A stretch of 53,699 bases of DNA from Deltaproteobacteria bacterium (GTDB lineage: Bacteria; Desulfobacterota; BSN033; UBA1163). Where the stretch lies: the NCBI GenBank assembly GCA_016875195.1, contig VGRY01000023.1, positions 1 through 53,699 of the forward strand, written 5' to 3'. Below the pieces are notes generated by a model that was given only the letters and a program-made list of their open reading frames with translations, ran no database searches and was not told the DNA's origin. The position numbers and the translations under genes were made by a program. Below are positions 42,102 through 51,960 of this stretch, piece by piece (the stretch's first letter is position 1; every line of letters begins with the position of its first letter).

Positions 42102-42668
42102 TTAATCTTTCGGTTTGAGCCAGGCGGGGTCGGCGTTGTCATCTGCGGCCTGCTTGGGCAAGGCATTCTCCACCATATTCTTTGCTTCATCCCTCTCTTT
42201 TTCCCGTTCTTTGAGCTTCCCTTCCAGTTCCTTGATTTCAGCCTTTAATTTCCGTTTGAGGCTATCCGGTTTGAATAACGCGTCCGTCAGTTCTTTTTCC
42301 TTCTGTTTCAGGTTAGAAAAGATGAGATCATAATTCTTCTGGGCGTTCTGGAGTTTTTCGTTCCACTCTTTCATCTTAGCCCTCCACCATTCCTCTCCTC
42401 TTCCCCAAAGGTCCTTTTTGGGGGGTGTTGATTCGGCAGTGGGTGCAGTTGCCTCCGGCCTCGAAGGAGGTCTGGCAGGCGAAGGAGAAGGTTCTTCAGG
42501 AGGCTTCCGTTTCTGAATTTGATCCCGGTATTTCTCCGGGACAAGGGTGAAATCGTCAGCAAAGTGGACAGTTCCCTTCTCATCAACCCAACGATAGATC
42601 TCCTGACCATTGGCAATCCATAGTGGCAATACCAACACAATCAATATCAACAGGGCTATTCTTCTCAT
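42102..42668 (-). CDS. DUF4124 domain-containing secreted protein
   Basis: 188 residues: signal peptide (1-21), then a DUF4124 domain (QEIYRWVDEKGTVHFADDFT, with the following LVPEKYRDQI), a Pro/Thr-rich linker (50-85) and a long charged coiled coil (90-170). The domain is widespread in Gram-negatives and its function is unknown. It is encoded alone, convergent with the TPR protein gene. Confidence 0.8.
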   Translation of the reverse strand: MRRIALLILIVLVLPLWIANGQEIYRWVDEKGTVHFADDFTLVPEKYRDQIQKRKPPEEPSPSPARPPSRPEATAPTAESTPPKKDLWGRGEEWWRAKMKEWNEKLQNAQKNYDLIFSNLKQKEKELTDALFKPDSLKRKLKAEIKELEGKLKEREKERDEAKNMVENALPKQAADDNADPAWLKPKD

Positions 42669-42675
42669 TGTTCTC

Positions 42676-42836
42676 CTCGATAATAGTAAGGAGTTCGTAG
42701 TTCGGAGTTCGGAGAAAAAAACAAAAAATAGATCTCATCCGCAATAAAATCTTTTTTCAAAAACTCCGAACTCCGAACTCATGGCTCCGAACTCCCCTCA
42801 CCCCCTCCCTCTCCCCTTGAAGGGGAGAGGGAGGGT
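42676..42836. repeat. GTTCGGA tandem and palindromic repeats before DUF4124
   Basis: GTTCGGA units (42690-42713) and ACTCCGAACTCCGAACTC units (42769-42800) form inverted arms, followed by a CCTCCCTCTCCCC/GGGGAGAGGGAGG palindrome (42811-42835). It lies between polA and the DUF4124 gene. No coding sequence is visible. Confidence 0.65.
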
Positions 42837-45497
42837 TTAGTGGGCTTCCGCCCAATTTTTACCGGAGCTTATAGAGACCTTGAGAGGGATGGAAAGTTCC
42901 ATCACCGTTTCCATCTCATCACGGATCATCGAAAGTGTGCTTTCTATCTCCCCCTCGGGGACCTCAAAAACCAGTTCGTCGTGGACCTGCATGATCATCT
43001 TCGCTGAGGGATAGTGTTCTTCCAATTGGTTCTGGATCCGGATCATCGCCACCTTGATCATGTCCGCAGCTGTCCCCTGCAAGGGTGTATTGATGGCCAT
43101 CCTCTCAGCGGCCTGGCGGATGGCAATGGTCTGGGAATTGATCTCAGGTAAATAACGCCGGCGGTTGAGAAGGGTGGTGACAAAACCCTTCTTCCTGGCC
43201 TCCTCGAGACTTCTCTGGATATAGGCCTGGACACCGGTATATTTTTTAAAATATTCATCGATGTAAGCCTGAGCCACCCGGGGTTCCTTTTTCAATTGTT
43301 GCGAGAGACCATAAGCGCTCATCCCGTAGATGATGCCGAAATTAATCACCTTGGCTTCCCGCCTCATCACTGATGTCACCTGTTCCATAGGAATGCCGAA
43401 GATCTCTGAGGCAGTTCGGCTATGGATGTCTTCATAGTTCCAGAATGCTCCAATCAGCACCTCATCCTGGGACAGATGAGCCAGAATCCGTAATTCGATC
43501 TGTGAGTAATCGGCAGAGACAAGGACATACCCCTTCTCGGGGATGAATGCTTGGCGGATACGGTTTCCCTCGTCCGTGCGGATGGGGATGTTCTGAAGGT
43601 TAGGGTCGCTTGAGGAAAGTCTTCCTGTGGCCGTAACCGTTTGATTGTAGGAGGTATGAACACGGCCGGTTTCCGGATGAAGCAATTTGGGTAGGGCATC
43701 GATATAAGTCGATTTCAATTTGGAAAGATTACGATACCCTATAATTTCGAGGGGGAGGTCATGATGGATGGAAAGCTTTTCGAGAACTTCCATGTCAGTG
43801 GAGAATCCAGTCTTGGTCTTTTTGATCACAGGCAGTTTCAGTTTGTCGAAGAGGATCTTTCCCAACTGCTGGGAGGAGTTGATATTGAAAGCCTCCCCTG
43901 CCAACAGATAGATCTGCTCGATCTTCTGGAGAAGCTGGCCCTCGATCTCTTTCGAAAAATCGCTGAGGAGATCAACGTCAATCTTCACCCCATTCATCTC
44001 CATCTTAGCCAAGACAGTGGAAAGAGGCATCTCCACCTCCTCGAAGAGTTCCTCGCATTCTCCCTCCTTCAGCTTCGGGAGGAGAAGATGGAAAAGCTGG
44101 AAGGTGACATCCGCATCCTCACAACTGTAGTCCCTGGCCTTTGCAAGATCGACCAGGTCGAAAGTCACGGACTTTCCTCCGGTCACCTCTTTGTAGTCGG
44201 TCACTTCACGATCGAGATATTCACGGGCGATCTCCCCGAGGTTGTGATTATGTTTCGTGGGATTGAGAAGGTAGGAGGCGATCATCGTGTCACATTGAAT
44301 TCCCCGAAGGTCGATGCCGTGATGTTTGAGGACAATCCAGTCATATTTGATATTCTGTCCCACCTTCTTCACCTCTTCATCCTCGAGAAGAGGCTTGAGT
44401 TGTTCCAGCACCCAGGGAAGAGGGAGTTGCTCGCCTCCCTGATGGCCAATGGGGATATAGAAAGCCTGATGGGACGTATGGGAAAGACTGATTCCGACGA
44501 GTTTCGCCCACATCGGATAGATCGAGGTGGTTTCAACATCAATGGCAAAGCATTTTGATTCCCTCAGATCTCGCAACAACGAAAGGAATACATCACGGTC
44601 AATGACCAGGCGATAATCCCTGTCCGGCTTTTCCTGTGGAACTTCTTCGGGAAGTTCCCTGAGCATTTTATTGAATTCCAATTCTTTAAAGAGCTCCCGC
44701 AGGGCTCCAGAGTCCGGAGCAGAGAGGACAAAGTCCTCTTTTTGGCAGGTAATGGGGACATCCGTCCGGACTGTGGCTAACTGGCGGCTGAGCCGGGCTA
44801 AGTCAACATTGTTCTCCAATCGCTCTCTCATTTTTTTCTGAGGGATTTGATCTAAATGGTTTAACAGGTTTTCAATCGATCCAAAGGCTTTGATCAACTC
44901 GATGGCTGTCTTCTCTCCGATTCCAGGGACACCGGGAATGTTGTCAACGGCATCTCCGGCCAGGCCCATCACCTCCACCACCTGTTCGGGCGATACGCCA
45001 AAACGTTCGACGACCTCCTCCTGCCCATACCTCTTCTCCTTCATGGTGTCATAGACCTGGATCTGCTTCCCCACCAATTGAAGGAGGTCCTTGTCTCCGG
45101 TGATGATCACCACATCGACTTCAGATTCCAGGCCTTTGGCTGCGGTTCCGATCAAATCGTCTGCCTCATAGCCATCCATCTGGAGGGTGGCAATACGATA
45201 ACCTTCGACGATCTTTTTGATGTAAGGGATTTGCGGAATCAGTCCGTCCGGCATGGCAGGACGGTTGGCCTTATATTTTTTGAAGGTTTCACTCCGGAAG
45301 GTCGGTGCCTTCGAATCGAAAACGACGGCAAGATAGTCAGGCTGATGATCTTTGAGCACCTTGAGAAGCATCTGGGTGAAGCCATAGATGGCATTGGTCG
45401 GAAAACCTTTCGAATTGGAGAGATGGCGGATGGCGTAAAAGGCCCGATAGATATAAGAAGAACCGTCGATCAGAAAAAGTCGGGGGCGATTGGACAT
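42837..45497 (-). CDS. polA: DNA polymerase I
   Basis: 886 residues from the second Met (45497). The 5'-3' exonuclease domain (1-290) begins FLIDGSSYIYRAFYA. The 3'-5' exonuclease (about 300-490) keeps its metal acidic residues in FAIDVETTS and EDADVTFQL, so proofreading should be active. The polymerase domain shows motif A DYSQIELRI, motif B RREAKVINFGIIYGMSAYGL and motif C MQVHDELVFE. A complete three-domain enzyme. The ribosome binding site is weak. Confidence 0.97.
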   Translation of the reverse strand: MSNRPRLFLIDGSSYIYRAFYAIRHLSNSKGFPTNAIYGFTQMLLKVLKDHQPDYLAVVFDSKAPTFRSETFKKYKANRPAMPDGLIPQIPYIKKIVEGYRIATLQMDGYEADDLIGTAAKGLESEVDVVIITGDKDLLQLVGKQIQVYDTMKEKRYGQEEVVERFGVSPEQVVEVMGLAGDAVDNIPGVPGIGEKTAIELIKAFGSIENLLNHLDQIPQKKMRERLENNVDLARLSRQLATVRTDVPITCQKEDFVLSAPDSGALRELFKELEFNKMLRELPEEVPQEKPDRDYRLVIDRDVFLSLLRDLRESKCFAIDVETTSIYPMWAKLVGISLSHTSHQAFYIPIGHQGGEQLPLPWVLEQLKPLLEDEEVKKVGQNIKYDWIVLKHHGIDLRGIQCDTMIASYLLNPTKHNHNLGEIAREYLDREVTDYKEVTGGKSVTFDLVDLAKARDYSCEDADVTFQLFHLLLPKLKEGECEELFEEVEMPLSTVLAKMEMNGVKIDVDLLSDFSKEIEGQLLQKIEQIYLLAGEAFNINSSQQLGKILFDKLKLPVIKKTKTGFSTDMEVLEKLSIHHDLPLEIIGYRNLSKLKSTYIDALPKLLHPETGRVHTSYNQTVTATGRLSSSDPNLQNIPIRTDEGNRIRQAFIPEKGYVLVSADYSQIELRILAHLSQDEVLIGAFWNYEDIHSRTASEIFGIPMEQVTSVMRREAKVINFGIIYGMSAYGLSQQLKKEPRVAQAYIDEYFKKYTGVQAYIQRSLEEARKKGFVTTLLNRRRYLPEINSQTIAIRQAAERMAINTPLQGTAADMIKVAMIRIQNQLEEHYPSAKMIMQVHDELVFEVPEGEIESTLSMIRDEMETVMELSIPLKVSISSGKNWAEAH

Positions 45498-45527
45498 AAA
45501 CATGAAAGCCTAGCTTAAAGGTTATCA

Positions 45528-45638
45528 GAATATCAGGAAATCAGGCTGTGGACATCAGGATATCAGGGCATCAGGAAAAGCCATTTTTTGATTCTCCCTG
45601 GTCACCTGATGTTCTGATGTCCTGATATCCTGGTTCCC
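45528..45638. repeat. ATCAGGATATCAGG-type inverted repeat
   Basis: Direct ATCAGG units (45531-45577) face inverted CCTGATGTTC/CCTGATATCC units (45606-45634). A noncoding gap between polA and the response regulator. Confidence 0.65.
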
Positions 45639-45640
45639 TC

Positions 45641-46555
45641 TCAGGGACTATGCGTATGAACTCGGTTTCCGCCCGAATGTTTTGCTGTGTACATGGCATT
45701 GTCCGCGGATTTGACAAATGCTTCGATATCCATCTGATCTTTAAATTCTGACAAACCGATGCTTACTGTGATCTTCTCGAATCCAGCCTCTTGAATCGTT
45801 GAACGAATTCGTTCGGCAATCTGGAGGGCCTGATTTCGGGTGGCGCCGATGAGAAGGGCGGCAAATTCATCCCCTCCGTAACGATATCCGGAATCGACAT
45901 TGCTCCGAATGGAGTGACTGACAATCTCTCCAATCTTCTTCAATACACGGTCTCCCTCAAGGTGTCCGTAAAGGTCATTGTACCTTTTGAAATGATCGAT
46001 ATCGAACATCAGAAGGGAGAGTGTGGTCTTCTGACGTTCTTTCCGGATAATTTCAGATGCCAGGGTTTTAAAGAAGTGGCGATGGTTGTAAAGGCCGGTC
46101 AGGTCATCGGTAATGGAGAGCCGACGCACCTCATCCTCCAGCCTTTCTTTTTCCTTCAGGGTGAGGTGTTTTTCAAGCGTCTGGTTGACGACATGGATCA
46201 GATGCGCATTTTCAAAGGGTTTCTTGATGAAGTCTGAGGCTCCTTCCTTAAGCGCCTGAATGGCATTGTCCAATGTGGCATAGGCGGTGAGCATGATGAC
46301 GCATTGAATGGGATTAATCTCCCTGATCTTTCTAAGAGCCTCGGTTCCATCCATACCAGGAAGATTGATGTCCATCAAAATAATCTCCGGTTTCTCTTCT
46401 TCAGCTATTTTCACCCCTTCTTCGCCGGTCGAGGCATTGCTGACTTCGTATCCTTCGTAGTTCAGGAGTTTTTGAATAATCTCCCGTGTGTCCGGAGCAT
46501 CGTCAACGATCAATACCTTACCCTTAGTCTCTCTCGGAATGAACCGATCTTCCAT
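45641..46555 (-). CDS. Response regulator with GGDEF (diguanylate cyclase) domain
   Basis: 304 residues. The receiver domain (13-125) has the DD pair at 18-19, the phospho-acceptor Asp62 (LMDINLPG) and Lys111/112 in KKPF. The GGDEF domain (about 140-304) has an intact GGDEF at 227-231 after YRY, so it should make c-di-GMP. The inhibitory site is degenerate: the RxxD positions 218-221 read SNVD. Its start has AAGGAG and overlaps the end of the upstream kinase gene by 32 bp, so the kinase is the likely partner. Confidence 0.92.
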   Translation of the reverse strand: MEDRFIPRETKGKVLIVDDAPDTREIIQKLLNYEGYEVSNASTGEEGVKIAEEEKPEIILMDINLPGMDGTEALRKIREINPIQCVIMLTAYATLDNAIQALKEGASDFIKKPFENAHLIHVVNQTLEKHLTLKEKERLEDEVRRLSITDDLTGLYNHRHFFKTLASEIIRKERQKTTLSLLMFDIDHFKRYNDLYGHLEGDRVLKKIGEIVSHSIRSNVDSGYRYGGDEFAALLIGATRNQALQIAERIRSTIQEAGFEKITVSIGLSEFKDQMDIEAFVKSADNAMYTAKHSGGNRVHTHSP

Positions 46556-48089
46556 TTTCTTTCTCCTTGCAGGCAGGAAGGGTAAAATAGAAAGTAGAGC
46601 CTTTCCCCAGCCAGGATTCTACCCAGATTCTTCCACCATGTTCTTCAATCACGCGCTTGGCAATAGCAAGGCCCAGGCCAGTTCCACCATATTTACCCCC
46701 CTCGACCTGGAAGAATTCTTCAAAAACCTTTTTAATTTTATCTTGCGGGATACCTATCCCGGTGTCCCGGATTTCGTGGAGAATGTCGTGATCTTTTGGA
46801 CGGGCGATGACGGAGACCGTTCCTCCCTCCGGAGTAAATTTAAAGGCGTTGGAGAGGAGATTGATAAAGATATCGTGAAGCCGGTTTCGGTCGGCATAGA
46901 CAAACAGGTTTTCAGGAATATCAACCTGAATGGCGAGAGCTTTATCCACGGGTTTCACATTATGGACATATCCATCCACCGCTTCAGAGAGGAGGATCGG
47001 TTCTTTATTGATGGGAAGTTGGCCTGATTTGATCCGGGAGAGGTCGAGTAGATGATCCATCGTTTCCTGGATCCGATTCGTATTTCGCTGAATAGTGAGA
47101 AAGTGGGACTTCAAATCATCTGATACTTCCTCCCCTTTCGTGGCGAGTATGAAATCGATATTGGCTTTAATGGCGGTGAGCGGAGTTTTGAGCTCATGAG
47201 AGGCCATCCCAACAAATTTCATTCGGGTCTCATCTGCCTCCTTTAATTCGAAATTCATCCTCTCAAGTTCAGCCTTAGCGGACTGAAGGTTTTCAAGCAT
47301 TTGGAGCGTCGCTGTCCTGGCATGATTGAGCTCGGCGATGTTCTCCTCCAGTTGACGTGTCCGTTCCTCCACTTTTTTCTCCATCTCATTCCGGGAGTCT
47401 TTTAACTGGAGGGTCATCTGATTGAAGGATCCGGCCAGATCCCCAATCTCATCTCTGGAGTGAATTTCAACGGCCTGGGATAGATCGCCCTCTGCGATCT
47501 TCTCCGTGGCTGATGCCAATTTTTCAATGGGTTTGAGGAGAATGCGGGTGAAGAAAAGGGTGAGCAAAAATCCAATACCAGTGACCCCCAAGCTGAGGAA
47601 GAGGATATCCCTCCTCAATTCAGCGATCCGTTCTTGAACCTGATTATAAGAGAGGCCGAGCTGGAGTGTTCCGAGGGCCTGACCGTCTCTGGATTTGATG
47701 GGATGAGTAAGGAGATAGGCGTTTCGAACATCCAATGAAGAGTTTTTGCGAACCGCATGAGCCACCCAATCCCCTTGATTATTTATGAAAGTGGAGAGGA
47801 GGACGTCTTTTTCTGTCACCATTCTATCGGCCATTCCCTGCAGGAGCGGACATTGGGTTAAACCGACTCCGTGTTCGAGAAGAAGGCTGAGGGATTGATC
47901 GGAAAGATAATGGCTGATCATGGATCTTCCATAATCATCTAACCTGTTTTGGAGTTGAGAAGCTTCTCTCCCGAGAAAAAACCATCCAAAGGCAGCAGAG
48001 GTGATAAAGACCAGAAAAATCATGGCCATGAGAAACTTGACGGTCAAGCTGATCCGGAAGCGGAAGAAGGATTTAAGAAATGAGTTCAT
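46524..48089 (-). CDS. Sensor histidine kinase (HAMP, HisKA, HATPase)
   Basis: 521 residues. Two membrane segments (about 15-38 and 164-184) enclose a periplasmic domain of about 125 residues. The HAMP domain is near 190-240 (TEKIAEGDLSQAVEIHSRDE), followed by a coiled coil, HisKA with the phospho-histidine in GMASHELKTPLTA, and the ATPase domain with N box, DTGIGIPQDKIKKVFEEF and GGTGLGLAIAKRV. The signal is unknown. Downstream of hemB-ahbD by 57 bp, it may be in that transcript. It overlaps the GGDEF regulator gene. Confidence 0.92.
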   Translation of the reverse strand: MNSFLKSFFRFRISLTVKFLMAMIFLVFITSAAFGWFFLGREASQLQNRLDDYGRSMISHYLSDQSLSLLLEHGVGLTQCPLLQGMADRMVTEKDVLLSTFINNQGDWVAHAVRKNSSLDVRNAYLLTHPIKSRDGQALGTLQLGLSYNQVQERIAELRRDILFLSLGVTGIGFLLTLFFTRILLKPIEKLASATEKIAEGDLSQAVEIHSRDEIGDLAGSFNQMTLQLKDSRNEMEKKVEERTRQLEENIAELNHARTATLQMLENLQSAKAELERMNFELKEADETRMKFVGMASHELKTPLTAIKANIDFILATKGEEVSDDLKSHFLTIQRNTNRIQETMDHLLDLSRIKSGQLPINKEPILLSEAVDGYVHNVKPVDKALAIQVDIPENLFVYADRNRLHDIFINLLSNAFKFTPEGGTVSVIARPKDHDILHEIRDTGIGIPQDKIKKVFEEFFQVEGGKYGGTGLGLAIAKRVIEEHGGRIWVESWLGKGSTFYFTLPACKEKENGRSVHSERD

Positions 48090-48146
48090 ATCTAATCACA
48101 CATGAGGGACACTTCCCGATTTTTTCATTGGGGAAATGATCTGATG

Positions 48147-49271
48147 CTAAACATTGGGAATCGCCCCCATCGCCGGTTGATAGATGCAGTAGGGTTCCTC
48201 TGCCATGTAGTCTCCGGTGATTTCATAGGCACGGGCCCGGCAACCTCCGCAGACCCTTCTAAATTCACAGGGACCGCATTTGCCGCCATACCCGTCAAAA
48301 TTCCTGAGATCCTGAAAAATGGGAGACTCCTTCCAAATTTCTGGAAACGATTTTTCCCTGACATTTCCGCAGTTCAGTTCGAGATAGCCACAGGGCTGAA
48401 CCTGCCCCGTATGGGAGATAAAGCAGAAAGAGATGCCTCCGAGGCAGCCGCGAGTGACGGCATCCAGGCCGTGGGTTTCAAAAGTAATCTTCTTCCCCTC
48501 TGTTTTGGCTCTTTGCCGGAGGATCCGATAGTAATGGGGGGCGCAGGTCGCTTTAAGCTGGAGGTCCACCTGATCGTGTTGTTCGTAAAACCAGTGAAGG
48601 GTCTTTTCGTAATCGAGCGCTGAGATCTCCTGGTCCTGAAGTTCCTTTCCCCTCCCCGTGGGGACGAGCAGGAAAATATGATGGGCTACAGCGCCGAGGT
48701 CAACCGCAAGGCGGAGGATCTTTTCAATCAAATGGAGATTACTCTTGGTGATGGTGGTATTGATCTGGAAGGGAAGGCCATGTTTTTTTGCAATCTCAAT
48801 GCCCCGGAGCGATCCTTCAAAAGCCCCCTTCACTTTTCGGAAGGCGTCATGTGTCTCTGCATCAGGGCCGTCGATGCTGACGCTGATCCTCTGGATTCCA
48901 GAGTTTATCATCGCTTTGACATTCTCTTCGGTGATCAGGGTACCGTTGGTTGCCATCACCATCCGGAACCCCTTGTTTGTCCCGTATTGAGCCAGATCAA
49001 AGATATCGGCCCGCATCAGAGGCTCTCCGCCAGTGAGGATGATGATGGGTTTGGCGATGGTGGCGATTTCGTCCATCACGCGGAAGCATTCCTTTGTCGT
49101 CAGCTCTCCGGGATAAGGGCCTCGCTCGGAAGAGGCGCGGCAATGAACACAGGCAAGGTTGCAGCTTCGGATCAGCTCCCAGGCCACCATCCTCAATTCA
49201 AAGTTCGGAGTTCGGAGTTCGGAGTTCGGAGTTTTTAACTTATGTTTATTTTCTTTTAACTCATCATTCAT
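48147..49271 (-). CDS. ahbD: Heme b synthase AhbD-like radical SAM enzyme
   Basis: 374 residues. The radical SAM cluster motif is CNLACVHC (Cys37, Cys41, Cys44 from this start). A SPASM-like C-terminus shows CLGGISFCFISHTGQVQPCG and CGPCEFRRVCGGCRARAY, characteristic of AhbD. AhbD makes heme b from Fe-coproporphyrin III in the anaerobic siroheme-derived path. It lies 10 bp after hemB, which supports tetrapyrrole work. The first 27 residues are read from heptamer repeats; the true start may be the ATG at 49190 (MVAWELIRSC). Confidence 0.85.
   Translation of the reverse strand: MNDELKENKHKLKTPNSELRTPNFELRMVAWELIRSCNLACVHCRASSERGPYPGELTTKECFRVMDEIATIAKPIIILTGGEPLMRADIFDLAQYGTNKGFRMVMATNGTLITEENVKAMINSGIQRISVSIDGPDAETHDAFRKVKGAFEGSLRGIEIAKKHGLPFQINTTITKSNLHLIEKILRLAVDLGAVAHHIFLLVPTGRGKELQDQEISALDYEKTLHWFYEQHDQVDLQLKATCAPHYYRILRQRAKTEGKKITFETHGLDAVTRGCLGGISFCFISHTGQVQPCGYLELNCGNVREKSFPEIWKESPIFQDLRNFDGYGGKCGPCEFRRVCGGCRARAYEITGDYMAEEPYCIYQPAMGAIPNV
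49203..49230. repeat. GTTCGGA tandem heptamer (4 copies) in ahbD 5' end
   Basis: Four tandem GTTCGGA units within the frame of the annotated AhbD N-terminus. Units of 7 are not multiples of 3, so copy changes would shift an upstream start out of frame. Confidence 0.8.
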
Positions 49272-49281
49272 ATCTCATCAC

Positions 49282-50250
49282 TCATAACTTCCTGGCAGCT
49301 TCTTTGGCGAAATAGGTAAGGATCAGATCGGCCCCTGCTCTTTTAATAGCGATCAGGGATTCCATCATCACGAGATCTCCGTCGATCCAACCCAGTTTGG
49401 ATGCAGCCTTGACCATCGCAAATTCGCCGCTCACGTTGTAAGCGGCAACCGGGATGTTGAAACTCTGTTTCACCCTGCAGATAATATCGAGGTAGGGAAG
49501 GGCGGGTTTGACCATGATCATATCCGCACCTTCTTCGATATCAAGCTCGACTTCTCTTAAGGCTTCGTCCCCATTGGCAGGGTCCATCTGATAGGATTTT
49601 CGGTCGCCAAACTGGGGTTTTGATTCTGCGGCTACGCGGAAAGGTCCGTAAAAGGCAGAGGCGTATTTCGCCGCATAGGAGAGGATGGGAGTGTCTTCAT
49701 ACTGGTTTTCATCGAGGATCCTTCGGATGGCTCCCACTCTTCCATCCATCATGTCCGAAGGGGCAATGATGTCCGCGCCTGCCTCGGCATGGGAAAGGGC
49801 CTGAGCGCTGAGAAGTTCAAGCGTCTCATCGTTTAAGATCTTACCATTTTTGACCACCCCACAATGACCGTGGCTGGTATATTCACAGAGACAGACATCA
49901 GTGATCACCAGGATTCCATCCACCTTTTCCTTAATCTGACGGATCGTCCTCTGAATAATTCCATCTTTGGCATAACCTTCAGAACCCATCTCATCCTTCT
50001 TCTCGGGGATACCGAAAAGGATCACTCCGGGAATTCCTAATGATTTGGCTTCCTTGACCTCTTTAAGGATAAGATCAACGGATAATTGAAAGTGGCCGGG
50101 CATGGATGAGATCGCTTTCTTCACCCCTTTGCCGGGGCGAACAAAGAGGGGAAGGATGAAATCATCCGGTCTTAAATGGGTTTCTCGAATCATTTCACGA
50201 AGCAACCCATCCTTTCGCAATCTTCTTGGCCTGTATTCCGGAAATCTCAT
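49282..50250 (-). CDS. hemB: Porphobilinogen synthase
   Basis: 322 residues from the ATG at 50250, which has an AAAGGAGG site. HemB joins two 5-aminolevulinates. The zinc cysteines are in [14 protein letters not shown], and the active lysine is in [23 protein letters not shown] is conserved. A longer frame from 50298 would start in a CCCCGTTAGAAA element and is rejected. It is followed by ahbD. Confidence 0.96.
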   Translation of the reverse strand: MRFPEYRPRRLRKDGLLREMIRETHLRPDDFILPLFVRPGKGVKKAISSMPGHFQLSVDLILKEVKEAKSLGIPGVILFGIPEKKDEMGSEGYAKDGIIQRTIRQIKEKVDGILVITDVCLCEYTSHGHCGVVKNGKILNDETLELLSAQALSHAEAGADIIAPSDMMDGRVGAIRRILDENQYEDTPILSYAAKYASAFYGPFRVAAESKPQFGDRKSYQMDPANGDEALREVELDIEEGADMIMVKPALPYLDIICRVKQSFNIPVAAYNVSGEFAMVKAASKLGWIDGDLVMMESLIAIKRAGADLILTYFAKEAARKL

Positions 50251-50265
50251 TTGTCCTCCTTTATA

Positions 50266-50325
50266 CCCCGTTAGAAAGCCACATCTGAGCAGTCCCATTG
50301 AAAAATCGAAGATTTTCTAACGGGG
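50266..50325. repeat. CCCCGTTAGAAA-type element, third copy
   Basis: 60 bp from CCCCGTTAGAAAGCC to TTTTCTAACGGGG, with inverted ends and an inner GAAAAATCGAAGATTTTC hairpin. It is located upstream of hemB. Confidence 0.7.
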
Positions 50326-50417
50326 TTTATGCTCCAGCGGCGACCTGAATTGGCATAAAAAATGAGTATTTACGATTATTTTTACAACATTTTAAATCAA
50401 AAGTCTACAAAGGAATT

Positions 50418-50446
50418 TTGACTTTTTGAGGAGTAATTGATACATT
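50418..50446 (+). promoter_or_regulatory. Candidate promoter of the NtrB/NtrC-like pair
   Basis: TTGACT (50418-50423), a 17-bp spacer, and TACATT (50441-50446), 36 bp before the ATG. Confidence 0.5.
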
Positions 50447-50481
50447 GGACTCATTCGATTCAACATATGAAAGGGCCCTGA

Positions 50482-51960
50482 ATGAAACTTGGCACGAAAT
50501 TAACCATTTACCTCTCCCTTATCATCATGGTTGTTCTGATAGGGTACGGATATTTCCATATTCTTTCGCGCAGGGATATCCTCATCACAAAGATGAAAGT
50601 TGAAGTGAGAAGCACCGGCCGAACACTTAAGGTTTCTCTCGAAAAGATATCGCTTCCGCGGGAGATGGAATACGTCCAGGACTTAATTGATGCCGTGGAA
50701 GACTATGAGAGGACCCTGGGTGCGATTGTTTACCATCAAGAGAAAAACCTTGTTTTTCGGTCCCGTTCGATCAAGGAGAGGATTGAGCCTTACCTAGAGA
50801 TGATCAAAAAGTCAATTCGAGAAGATCTTCACCAAGAGGAATTTGGTGTTTACGACCGATCTCCTGTATTTTCCTACGTTTTTCCGCTTAAGGATAGAAA
50901 GGGACGAAATATCGGCGGAGTCTCTCTTCTTCAGCATACTTCTTTTATGGAAGAGGACATTACAAGAGCAAAATGGTCCATTTTCATCACCCTCTTCATC
51001 CTCATCGGGGGAACCGTGATATTGATTCTTTTTACGACCAGGAGATGGATTAGCCATCCCATATCCAAATTGATGGCCGGCATTAAAGAGTTAGCCCGGG
51101 GGAACCTCCATTCACAAATCGATTTGAGAGGAAAGGATGAACTCTCCGCGCTGGCTCAGGCCTTCAACCAGATGGCAATGGATCTGAACGAAGCTCAAAA
51201 GAAGATCATCCAGGAAGCTGAAAACAAACTGGAGCTGGAAAGAGGGCTCAGACACTCCGAAAGATTGGCAACCCTTGGGCAACTCGTTTCAGGGCTGGCC
51301 CATGAGATCGGAACGCCTTTGAATATCATTGGTGGACGGGCGGAGTTTATTAAAAGAAAGCTCGACGATCGGGAGGGAGCAGAGAAAAATTTAAATATCA
51401 TCATACACCAAACTGAAAGGATCACAAAAATCATTCAACAACTCCTCGGTTTCGTCAGGAAAAAGAAACCGGGGCATACGACCCTGGTGATCACTCCCTT
51501 GTTGGAGACGACACTCGATTTTCTTGAACATGAAATTCAAAGGCATAAGGTAAAGGTGATTAAGGAATTGGAAAACGATCTTCCCTCTGTCATGGGCGAT
51601 CCAGAACAACTTCAGCAGGTCTTCTCAAATCTCATCCTCAATGCCATCCAATCGATGCCCGCGGGAGGAGAACTTCGCCTCTCCACGTCCTCAAAGCGGC
51701 TTTCAAAACAGGGGCTTGAAGACCATCAGCATCTCTATGTGGAGGTCTGTGTTCAGGATACCGGTGTGGGGATGGCGCGTGAGGTACTGGAGAATATCTT
51801 TCATCCCTTTTTTACCACCAAGGATGCAGGAACAGGGTTGGGTTTGATGGTCACCCAGGGGATCATCCAGGACCATGAGGGGTGGATTGAGGTCAATAGC
51901 AAGGTAGGGGAAGGATCCACGTTTCAAGTCTACCTCCCTGCTTATGAAGGTGAAAGGTAA
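50482..51960 (+). CDS. Sensor histidine kinase (NtrB-like)
   Basis: 492 residues. Two membrane segments (7-27 and about 165-187) flank a periplasmic sensor of about 135 residues. A HAMP domain (MAGIKELARGNLHSQIDLRG) leads to HisKA with the phospho-histidine in SGLAHEIGTPLNII, then the ATPase domain (NLILNAIQSMPAGG, VQDTGVGMAREVLENIFHPF, GTGLGLMVTQGII). This kinase type usually pairs with sigma-54 activators, and the next gene is one. Its stop lies inside a heptamer tandem shared with the next gene's start. Confidence 0.92.
   Translation: MKLGTKLTIYLSLIIMVVLIGYGYFHILSRRDILITKMKVEVRSTGRTLKVSLEKISLPREMEYVQDLIDAVEDYERTLGAIVYHQEKNLVFRSRSIKERIEPYLEMIKKSIREDLHQEEFGVYDRSPVFSYVFPLKDRKGRNIGGVSLLQHTSFMEEDITRAKWSIFITLFILIGGTVILILFTTRRWISHPISKLMAGIKELARGNLHSQIDLRGKDELSALAQAFNQMAMDLNEAQKKIIQEAENKLELERGLRHSERLATLGQLVSGLAHEIGTPLNIIGGRAEFIKRKLDDREGAEKNLNIIIHQTERITKIIQQLLGFVRKKKPGHTTLVITPLLETTLDFLEHEIQRHKVKVIKELENDLPSVMGDPEQLQQVFSNLILNAIQSMPAGGELRLSTSSKRLSKQGLEDHQHLYVEVCVQDTGVGMAREVLENIFHPFFTTKDAGTGLGLMVTQGIIQDHEGWIEVNSKVGEGSTFQVYLPAYEGER

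Noticed and set aside
43761-44558. 265-codon plus-strand frame antisense to polA
   Set aside because: A shadow of the polymerase gene with an unlikely composition.
49203-49230. CRISPR-like array (short direct repeats)
   Set aside because: The units are contiguous heptamers without spacers.
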